A DNA stretch of 5,220 bases from Betaproteobacteria bacterium. Lineage in GTDB: Bacteria > Pseudomonadota > Gammaproteobacteria > Burkholderiales > Usitatibacteraceae. The stretch covers positions 1 to 5,220 of the forward strand of contig JANYFH010000316.1 of the NCBI GenBank assembly GCA_025362705.1, given 5' to 3'. This document shows positions 1 to 4,453 of this stretch, one piece after another (positions within the stretch are counted from its first letter, which is position 1; each line of letters opens with the position of its first letter). Both the position numbers and the translations under genes were made by a program. The notes under the pieces were generated by a model. It did no database searches, was not told where the DNA came from, and saw nothing but the letters and a program-made list of their open reading frames with translations.

Positions 1-172
1 GCCGATTCGCAAGCAATACGAGGATCAGGGCAATCCGTATTACGCCACCGCGCGGTTGTGGGACGACGGTGTGATCGACCCGAAAGATACGCGCATGGTG
101 CTGGGACTGGGACTGTCGGCGGCGATGAATGCGCCGATTGAAAAGACGGATTACGGCGTGTTTCGGATGTAA
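1..172 (+). CDS. liuB: Methylcrotonyl-CoA carboxylase carboxyltransferase (beta) subunit, C-terminal fragment
   Basis: Only the last 56 codons (reading frame from position 2) are in the window; the gene begins upstream. The visible peptide contains QGNPYYATARLWDDGVIDP and ends in EKTDYGVFRM, which I recognise as the C-terminus of acyl-CoA carboxylase beta subunits of the MccB/LiuB type. In the family this subunit transfers the carboxyl group from carboxybiotin to 3-methylcrotonyl-CoA, the ATP- and biotin-dependent step of leucine breakdown, in a cytoplasmic complex with the alpha subunit. The alpha subunit is encoded downstream here (1492-3474), which supports the call. The hydratase between them in pathway terms is also present. 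A geranyl-CoA carboxylase beta subunit (AtuC) has a similar tail. The residue that separates the two substrates lies outside the window, so LiuB is preferred by operon context only. The stop is TAA at 170-172. No terminator follows before the repeat cluster. Confidence 0.9.
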   Translation, partial: PIRKQYEDQGNPYYATARLWDDGVIDPKDTRMVLGLGLSAAMNAPIEKTDYGVFRM

Positions 173-201
173 CTGAATCATGTCTCTATTTGACCACCGG
201 C

Positions 202-233
202 AATCCCCCCAACCCCCCTTTTGCAAAGGGGGG
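202..233 (+). repeat. Hairpin repeat copy 1 (C-tract/G-tract palindrome)
   Basis: The copy begins AATCCCCCC, continues with AA, and then forms a perfect 9-bp stem: CCCCCCTTT (213-221), loop TGC, AAAGGGGGG (225-233). It is homologous to the copies at 269-300 (inverted) and 660-692 (direct). Together they share the pattern AATCCCYCY, a few variable bases, C5-6, T-run, a short loop, CAAA and G5-6. Translated, it gives peptides of the NPPNPPFAKGG kind, which from memory are common as spurious ORFs in proteobacterial genomes. It lies 29 bases after the liuB stop, so on the operon mRNA it would form a stable stem. Confidence 0.9.
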
Positions 234-243
234 CGTGCCACTT

Positions 244-258
244 TTGCGAGTATCGCAA
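244..258. repeat. Small perfect inverted repeat at the centre of the repeat doublet
   Basis: TTGCGA (244-249), loop GTA (250-252) and TCGCAA (253-258) form a perfect 6-bp stem. Its centre, position 251, is exactly the midpoint of the inverted pair of larger repeats at 202-233 and 269-300. The flanking spacer bases 234-243 and 259-268 are not complementary to each other. The symmetry is therefore confined to the outer arms and this core. Confidence 0.7.
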
Positions 259-268
259 TTGAAGACTT

Positions 269-300
269 CCCCCTTTGTAAAAGGGGGATCGAGGGGGATT
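269..300 (-). repeat. Hairpin repeat copy 2, inverted relative to copies 1 and 3
   Basis: Read on the minus strand it begins AATCCCCC, then TCGAT, then a C-tract/T-run/A-run/G-tract hairpin like copy 1. On the plus strand the stem is CCCCCTTT (269-276), loop GTA, AAAGGGGG (280-287), an 8-bp perfect stem. The distal part, GAGGGGGATT (291-300), is the reverse of the AATCCCCC end of copy 1. With copy 1 it makes a 99-base inverted doublet (202-300), REPIN-like in layout. Its outer G-tract sits just upstream of the DUF559 start codon. Confidence 0.88.
291..297 (+). promoter_or_regulatory. Ribosome binding site for the DUF559 gene, supplied by repeat copy 2
   Basis: GAGGGGG is purine-rich and lies 7 bases before the GTG at 305. 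It is only 1 base before the in-frame TTG at 299, which is too close to serve that codon. The site therefore favours GTG 305 as the start. The G-tract is part of repeat copy 2. This is a positional inference; binding has not been shown. Confidence 0.5.
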
Positions 301-304
301 GTCG

Positions 305-697
305 GTGCTAAATTACCGTGCCGACCTCAAAGCAAAAGCGCGTCAGCTTCGTTCAAACATGACCGATGCCGAGCAAAAACTCTGGTACTACCTGCGCCGG
401 AAACAATTGCTTGGCATCCAGTTCTATCGTCAGCGCCCTCTCGGCGAATACATCGTGGACTTCCACGCGCCTGAAATAAAGCTTGTGATTGAACTCGATG
501 GCAGCCAACATCAGGAACAAGATGCAATCCACTACGATTCTGTTCGAACTGCATACCTGATCTCACTTGGACTGAATGTTATGCGCTTCGACAACTTACA
601 GGCCATAAATGAAACGGACAGCGTTCTTGAAATGATTCATCAGAATATCCGCGACCGACAATCCCTCCTGCCCCCCTTTTTTCAAAGGGGGGAATGA
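305..697 (+). CDS. DUF559 family protein (Vsr-like PD-(D/E)XK endonuclease fold)
   Basis: This is a 130-residue protein from a GTG start. That start has a well-spaced G-rich ribosome site and gives the N-terminus MLNYRADLKAKARQLR, which fits the family. An in-frame TTG at 299 would add two residues. Recognisable family blocks are MTDAEQKLWYYLRRKQLLG (19-37), FYRQRPLGEYIVDFH (40-54) and LVIELDGSQH (60-69). D52, E63 and D65 with Q68/H69 are the likely active-site residues of the Vsr/restriction-endonuclease-like fold. The family is annotated as a putative DNA endonuclease; its biological role is not established. The last residues, SLLPPFFQRGE, are encoded by hairpin repeat copy 3, so the natural C-terminus is effectively repeat-derived. 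The gene interrupts the liu operon between liuB and liuC and ends 2 bases before the preferred liuC start. By eye its codons look less G/C-rich than the liu genes, consistent with acquisition. It appears intact, with no frameshift. Confidence 0.85.
   Translation: MLNYRADLKAKARQLRSNMTDAEQKLWYYLRRKQLLGIQFYRQRPLGEYIVDFHAPEIKLVIELDGSQHQEQDAIHYDSVRTAYLISLGLNVMRFDNLQAINETDSVLEMIHQNIRDRQSLLPPFFQRGE
660..692 (+). repeat. Hairpin repeat copy 3 (direct orientation), overlapping the DUF559 3' end
   Basis: The copy begins AATCCCTCC and then forms CCCCCCTTT (671-679), loop TTTC, AAAGGGGGG (684-692), a perfect 9-bp stem. It has the same orientation as copy 1 and is inverted relative to copy 2. It is read through as the last codons of the DUF559 gene and stops immediately before the liuC start region. 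Copies 1-2 and copy 3 therefore bracket the nuclease gene. Confidence 0.88.
685..694 (+). promoter_or_regulatory. Likely ribosome binding site of liuC within repeat copy 3
   Basis: AAGGGGGGAA ends 5 bases before the ATG at 700, and its G-tract ends 7 bases before it. The same tract almost touches the alternative ATG at 694, so it favours 700 as the start. The G-tract is also the 3' arm of the copy 3 hairpin, so folding could hide it. That effect is inferred, not shown. Confidence 0.45.
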
Positions 698-699
698 CG

Positions 700-1488
700 A
701 TGAGTTACGTCCTCCTCGAAATCGATGGCCCACTCGGCATCGTTACGCTCAATAACCCTGAAAAGCACAACGCGTTTGATGATGTTCTCATCAACGATCT
801 CACCGCTGCATTTGAAGCGCTAGCTTCCAACGTCGCCGTTCGCGCCGTCATCCTTTCGGCCGTTGGCAAATCTTTTTCCGCAGGCGCTGACCTCAACTGG
901 ATGAAACGCGTTGCGGCGTATTCGCAGGAGGACAACCTGCGGGATGCAACTGCGCTGGGAAAATTGATGCGCACCTTGCACGGTCTCTCCAAACCAACTA
1001 TCGCACGTGTGCAGGGCGCGGCACTCGGTGGCGGTGTGGGGCTGGTGGCTTGTTGCGACATCGCAGTCGGATCATCGCGGGCATCGTTCTCATTATCCGA
1101 AGCCAAACTTGGATTGATTCCCGCCGTGATTTCTCCGTATGTGATTGCTGCTATCGGCGATCGTGCGGCGCATCGCTATTTTCTTACGGCGGAACGATTC
1201 GACGCTGCCGAAGCATTCAGGCTTGGGCTGTTACACGAACTGGCATCTGACGACGAGACGATGGACGACAAGATCAACGACATCGTCACGGCGCTGCTAC
1301 TCTGCGGCCCGCAAGCGATTACCGAAGGCAAGCATCTCATCAGTGCTGTCGCCAATCAGCGCATCGATGCCGGCGTAATCGCCGACACCGCGCAACGCAT
1401 TGCCCGAGTCCGCGCCAGCACCGAGGGGAAAGAAGGTGTGGGCGCGTTTCTCGATAAACGCAAAGCGAGTTGGGTGATAGAAAGCTAA
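700..1488 (+). CDS. liuC: Methylglutaconyl-CoA hydratase (crotonase family)
   Basis: This 262-residue enoyl-CoA hydratase/isomerase family protein is expected to hydrate 3-methylglutaconyl-CoA to 3-hydroxy-3-methylglutaryl-CoA in the leucine pathway. Crotonase features are visible: a CoA/oxyanion segment SFSAGADLNWMK (58-69), the GAALGGGVGL oxyanion loop (106-115), SEAKLGLIPAVISPYV (133-148), and the C-terminal EGKEGVGAFLDKRKASW (242-258). The second catalytic glutamate of classical enoyl-CoA hydratases is present as E134. The position of the first (GGGxE) is G114. I believe this is usual for bacterial LiuC-type proteins, but it sets the protein apart from generic hydratases. ATG 700 is chosen because the upstream G-tract is well spaced for it; an ATG at 694 would add two residues and overlap the DUF559 stop. 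It lies between the two carboxylase subunit genes and is followed after 3 bases by liuD, so it is translated as part of that operon. AtuE-type hydratases of the citronellol pathway are the main alternative. Confidence 0.88.
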   Translation: MSYVLLEIDGPLGIVTLNNPEKHNAFDDVLINDLTAAFEALASNVAVRAVILSAVGKSFSAGADLNWMKRVAAYSQEDNLRDATALGKLMRTLHGLSKPTIARVQGAALGGGVGLVACCDIAVGSSRASFSLSEAKLGLIPAVISPYVIAAIGDRAAHRYFLTAERFDAAEAFRLGLLHELASDDETMDDKINDIVTALLLCGPQAITEGKHLISAVANQRIDAGVIADTAQRIARVRASTEGKEGVGAFLDKRKASWVIES

Positions 1489-1491
1489 ACA

Positions 1492-3474
1492 ATGTTCAAC
1501 AAAATCCTCATCGCCAATCGCGGCGAAATTGCCTGCCGTGTCATCAAGACCTGCAAGCGCATGGGTATACGCACTGTCGCGGTATTCTCGGAAGCTGACG
1601 CGCATGCACAGCACGTGAACCAGGCTGATGAAGCGTATTTAATCGGCGGGCCGCGACCGGTCGATTCGTATTTGAAAGGCGATGTCATTCTCGCCATCGC
1701 GAAAAAATCGGGCGCGCAGGCGATTCATCCGGGCTACGGGTTTCTTTCCGAGAATGCCGGTTTTGCGACAGCCTGTGAAAAAGCCGGTGTCGTATTCATC
1801 GGTCCCACGCCCGATGCCATGGAGAAAATGGGCTCAAAGAGTCATGCGAAAGCGCTGATGCAGGCGGCGAACGTTCCGGTGGTGCCGGGTTATCACGACG
1901 ATAATCAGGACGCGACGTTCCTCGCAACAGAATCGAAAAAAATTGGCTACCCACAGCTCATCAAGGCAGTCGCCGGCGGTGGTGGCAAGGGCATGCGCCT
2001 TGTAGAAAAACACGAGGACTTCCCGGCACAGCTTGATGCCGCCCGGCGTGAAGCGAAAAACGCCTTTGGCAATGACGATGTGTTGATCGAGCGCTACGTG
2101 CTGGGCCCGCATCACATCGAGTTTCAGGTGTTCGGCGACATGCATGGCAACTATGTGCATCTGTTCGAGCGCGAGTGTTCGATCCAGCGGCGGCATCAGA
2201 AAATCCTGGAAGAAACACCCTCACCGTTCCTCGATTCTGTTCACGACGATATGCGCGAGAAAATGGGGGCCGCAGCGGTTGCCGCCGCGCGCGCCATCGC
2301 CTATCGCGGCGCGGGAACAATCGAATTCATCGTGGGCGAAGATCGCCAATTCTTCTTCATGGAGATGAATACACGTCTGCAAGTCGAGCACCCCATCACT
2401 GAAATGATTACCGGTGAAGATCTTGTCGAATGGCAGTTGCGTGTGGCTTCAGGTGAGCCTTTACCACTTGCGCAAAGCGAAATCATTTCCGGCGGTCACG
2501 CGATTGAAGTGCGCATCTGCGCCGAAAATCCGGCCAATGATTTCCTGCCCGAGACTGGCAGGATGCACATGTTCGCAACGCCGAAAATTAAAACTGACGA
2601 CGATGTGCGGCTCGACACTGGCGTAGTGTCAGGCGACGAAATAAGCGTCTATTACGACCCGATGATTGCAAAACTCATCACCTGGGGTGAAGACCGTCCG
2701 GAAGCAACGCGCCTTATGCAGCACGCCATTGCGCAAACCGAGGTTCTTGGTGTCAAAACCAATCTTGGTTTTTTGCAGGAACTGGTGAAACATCCGGCGT
2801 TTCTGGCGGGCAAAACAGATACCGGCTTCATTCCCAAACACCGTGCCACGCTGATGCCGGGTGAATCGCATATTCCTGATCGCGCGCTGATCGCAGCATC
2901 GCTGCATTTACTGGCATGCGAAGGTGGCGGCAAAGATGCGTGGGATCGCAAGGACGGCTGGTGGCTCAATCGCGGTGCGCATCGCGCGATGGAATTCCAC
3001 ACGGTGAACGACGAAGAAATCGTGACGGTCGATATCGAAACGATTGGCACAACACAACACATCCGTGTCGATGACCGGCAATACACGGTCACTGCTACGA
3101 ACTACAACGATTTTGCGGTTTCTTTTACGGCGAATGGCCATGCCGGGACTGCGCGCGTACTTGCACATGCCAATACCCTGGCGATTTTATTTGCCGATGC
3201 GCGCCATGCGGTGCGACTCGTCGATCCGTTTCACTTTGAAGGCGACACCGATGCCAACGATGGCCGCCTCACGGCGATGATGCCTGGGCGTGTAGTAAAG
3301 GTGATGGCAAAGGTGGGTGACAGCATCAAGAAAGGTCAGGCGCTCATCATCATGGAAGCGATGAAGATGGAGCACACCATTGTCAGCCCGAGAGACGGGG
3401 TGGTGGAGCGGGTGGCATTCAAGGAAAACGATTTGGTGCCGGCTGATGCCGTTTTGTTTACATTCGCGGAATGA
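1492..3474 (+). CDS. liuD: Methylcrotonyl-CoA carboxylase biotin-containing (alpha) subunit
   Basis: This 660-residue protein carries biotin carboxylase, a linker/BT region and a biotin carrier domain in one chain, the normal length and order for MccA/LiuD. The biotin carboxylase N-domain starts KILIANRGEIACRVI (4-18). The ATP-grasp glycine loop is AGGGGKGM (161-168). HQKILEETPSP (235-245) carries K237. The Mg-ATP and catalytic strands are E278 and E291, with N293, R295 and E299 in EMNTRLQVEH; R341 lies in HAIEVRICAENP. Residues about 455-590 form the less conserved BT region that docks the beta subunit. The carrier domain (about 592-660) contains EAMKM with the biotinylated lysine K625. In the family this subunit carboxylates biotin with ATP and bicarbonate, then passes it to LiuB for 3-methylcrotonyl-CoA. 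It starts 3 bases after liuC without a strong Shine-Dalgarno, suggesting translational coupling. All key residues are present. A geranyl-CoA carboxylase alpha subunit (AtuF) is the closest alternative. Confidence 0.93.
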   Translation: MFNKILIANRGEIACRVIKTCKRMGIRTVAVFSEADAHAQHVNQADEAYLIGGPRPVDSYLKGDVILAIAKKSGAQAIHPGYGFLSENAGFATACEKAGVVFIGPTPDAMEKMGSKSHAKALMQAANVPVVPGYHDDNQDATFLATESKKIGYPQLIKAVAGGGGKGMRLVEKHEDFPAQLDAARREAKNAFGNDDVLIERYVLGPHHIEFQVFGDMHGNYVHLFERECSIQRRHQKILEETPSPFLDSVHDDMREKMGAAAVAAARAIAYRGAGTIEFIVGEDRQFFFMEMNTRLQVEHPITEMITGEDLVEWQLRVASGEPLPLAQSEIISGGHAIEVRICAENPANDFLPETGRMHMFATPKIKTDDDVRLDTGVVSGDEISVYYDPMIAKLITWGEDRPEATRLMQHAIAQTEVLGVKTNLGFLQELVKHPAFLAGKTDTGFIPKHRATLMPGESHIPDRALIAASLHLLACEGGGKDAWDRKDGWWLNRGAHRAMEFHTVNDEEIVTVDIETIGTTQHIRVDDRQYTVTATNYNDFAVSFTANGHAGTARVLAHANTLAILFADARHAVRLVDPFHFEGDTDANDGRLTAMMPGRVVKVMAKVGDSIKKGQALIIMEAMKMEHTIVSPRDGVVERVAFKENDLVPADAVLFTFAE

Positions 3475-3486
3475 GCCCTGAAAAAC

Positions 3487-3522
3487 AAAAAAGCGTTGCA
3501 TTCAGGTGCAACGCCTTTTTTT
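3487..3522. terminator. Bidirectional rho-independent terminator closing liuD and the convergent gene
   Basis: An A-run (3487-3492) is followed by the stem arm GCGTTGCA (3493-3500), loop TTCAGG, the arm TGCAACGC (3507-3514), a C and seven T (3516-3522). The 8-bp stem is perfect. The T-run terminates plus-strand transcription 12 bases after the liuD stop. The A-run on the other side reads as a U-run for the minus-strand gene ending at 3539. One hairpin can therefore serve both genes. Confidence 0.9.
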
Positions 3523-3538
3523 GTCAACTCAATTTCAA

Positions 3539-4165
3539 TCAATACCGGTTATACGAAGGCGCTGGTGCCCGATAACTTGGCCGTACATCAACGTTGATCG
3601 GCATCGTCGGGCCCGGATCATACGCAAGGCGGGTCGTGTATTCGCGGTCGTGATAGCGATAACGCACGTCGTAGCCACGGATTTCATCGCGGGATTCCGA
3701 CACCACATTGCAACGCTGCACATCGCGGGTCACAGGAATGCGCTCGACTTGTACGTAATCGGGTGAGGATGCGCGACGATATCCGCTATCGGTATTGTCG
3801 TTTTCGATGCTGTTACCAATCAGGCCACCAACGACGGCACCTGCCGCCGTGCCGTGATCGCGGCCACCGGTACTATTGCCAAACTGGTGGCCAACAACCC
3901 CGCCGATGATGGCACCGAGCACAGTGCCTGCACCGCTGCTGCCGCGCGAATCGGAAACATAACGGTCCTCAACCGGACGGCGCACACGCCGCTCATCAAA
4001 GGTTGTCACTTGCTCGGTAACGCATTCGCGGCGCGGCGTGGCAACGCGATCATAAATTGGTGTTGCCGAAATGACAGTGGCCACATCGCTATAGTCGGCG
4101 GCCGAGGCGGCTGATGCCACAAGTCCCAGAGCGGATAAAACAGCGGCGGTCAGAATGGATTTCAT
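3539..4165 (-). CDS. Exported glycine-zipper 2TM-domain protein
   Basis: This is a 208-residue protein. The ATG at 4165 is chosen because it is preceded by AAGGAG with a 7-base gap and starts a clean signal peptide: MKSI, then a hydrophobic core (about 5-17) and ASAA-D near residues 20-24. An upstream in-frame ATG at 4201 would add 12 residues and spoil the signal. There is no lipobox cysteine, so it is probably a periplasmic or outer-membrane-associated protein and not a lipoprotein. Residues about 78-120 form a glycine zipper: GAGTVLGAIIGGVVGHQFG and, after a short GGRDHG linker, TAAGAVVGGLIGNSIE. These are two small-residue membrane-type helices as in the Rick_17kDa_Anti/glycine zipper 2TM family. 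C48 and C152 flank the zipper and could pair. The C-terminal half (about 137-197) has the RCNVVSESRDEIRGYDVRYRYHDREY and DPGPTMPINVDVRP blocks that I associate with this family in proteobacteria. The exact function is unknown; a role in envelope integrity is inferred. It converges on liuD. Confidence 0.82.
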   Translation of the reverse strand: MKSILTAAVLSALGLVASAASAADYSDVATVISATPIYDRVATPRRECVTEQVTTFDERRVRRPVEDRYVSDSRGSSGAGTVLGAIIGGVVGHQFGNSTGGRDHGTAAGAVVGGLIGNSIENDNTDSGYRRASSPDYVQVERIPVTRDVQRCNVVSESRDEIRGYDVRYRYHDREYTTRLAYDPGPTMPINVDVRPSYRAPAPSYNRY

Positions 4166-4453
4166 TGTAAAACTCCTTGAAAGAAAGGGATTGCAGACCA
4201 ATAACGGTAAGCAAAAACATTTGGTTGACCCGTCGATATGACCGAAAGTGCAACAAAACGTTTCCGTAGCAGCAAATGTCTTTTACCCGACAACATTGAT
4301 ACGAAATCGGGATTCAAATGGATGGGACGGCGGTACAAGTCGAATTAGCAAACTCCAGCATTGGCGCGCCTTTACATACACTTTCAGGCTGCGATGCCCG
4401 CCGAATGGCGGTCTACGCGATCTGCACTCGAATTGCCGGAAGCGGCGGCAACG
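4166..4453. other. Intergenic region with no convincing gene
   Basis: This 288-base gap separates two minus-strand genes. Beyond the ribosome site at 4173-4178 it must hold the promoter of the glycine-zipper gene, but I see no clear -35/-10 pair and do not place one. Two small inverted repeats are present: CCGCC-GAAT-GGCGG (4398-4411), and TTGCCG (4433-4438) with CGGCAA (4446-4451). The second lies 2 bases after the helicase-HNH stop and might slow or stabilise its transcript end, but neither has a T-run. No tRNA or other RNA gene was recognised. Confidence 0.5.
4173..4178 (-). promoter_or_regulatory. Strong Shine-Dalgarno of the glycine-zipper gene
   Basis: Read on the minus strand, AAGGAG lies 7 bases upstream of the ATG at 4165. 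It decides the start in favour of the second methionine over the one at 4201. Confidence 0.85.

Noticed and set aside
190..474. Open frame reading NPPNPPFAKGG and SPFVKGG near its start
   Set aside because: It is the translation of repeat copies 1 and 2 followed by an out-of-frame reading of the DUF559 gene. This is a known type of spurious ORF.
202..692. Three similar repeats as a possible CRISPR array
   Set aside because: The copies are in mixed orientation, unevenly spaced (36 bases, then about 360 bases holding a gene) and individually palindromic with G/C tracts. That does not fit regular repeat-spacer units.
191..698. TGAC at 191-194 and 695-698 as a target-site duplication of the insert
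   Set aside because: Four bases match by chance easily, they are not at matching distances from the repeat ends, and neighbouring bases differ.
3854..4114. Plus-strand open frame opposite the glycine-zipper gene
   Set aside because: It lies wholly within a minus-strand gene that has a signal peptide, a family-like domain and a strong ribosome site. The plus frame has no recognisable domain.
4398..4451. Two small inverted repeats downstream of the helicase-HNH gene as a terminator
   Set aside because: The stems are 5-6 bp and neither is followed by a T-run on the minus strand. They are noted in the intergenic entry but not called.
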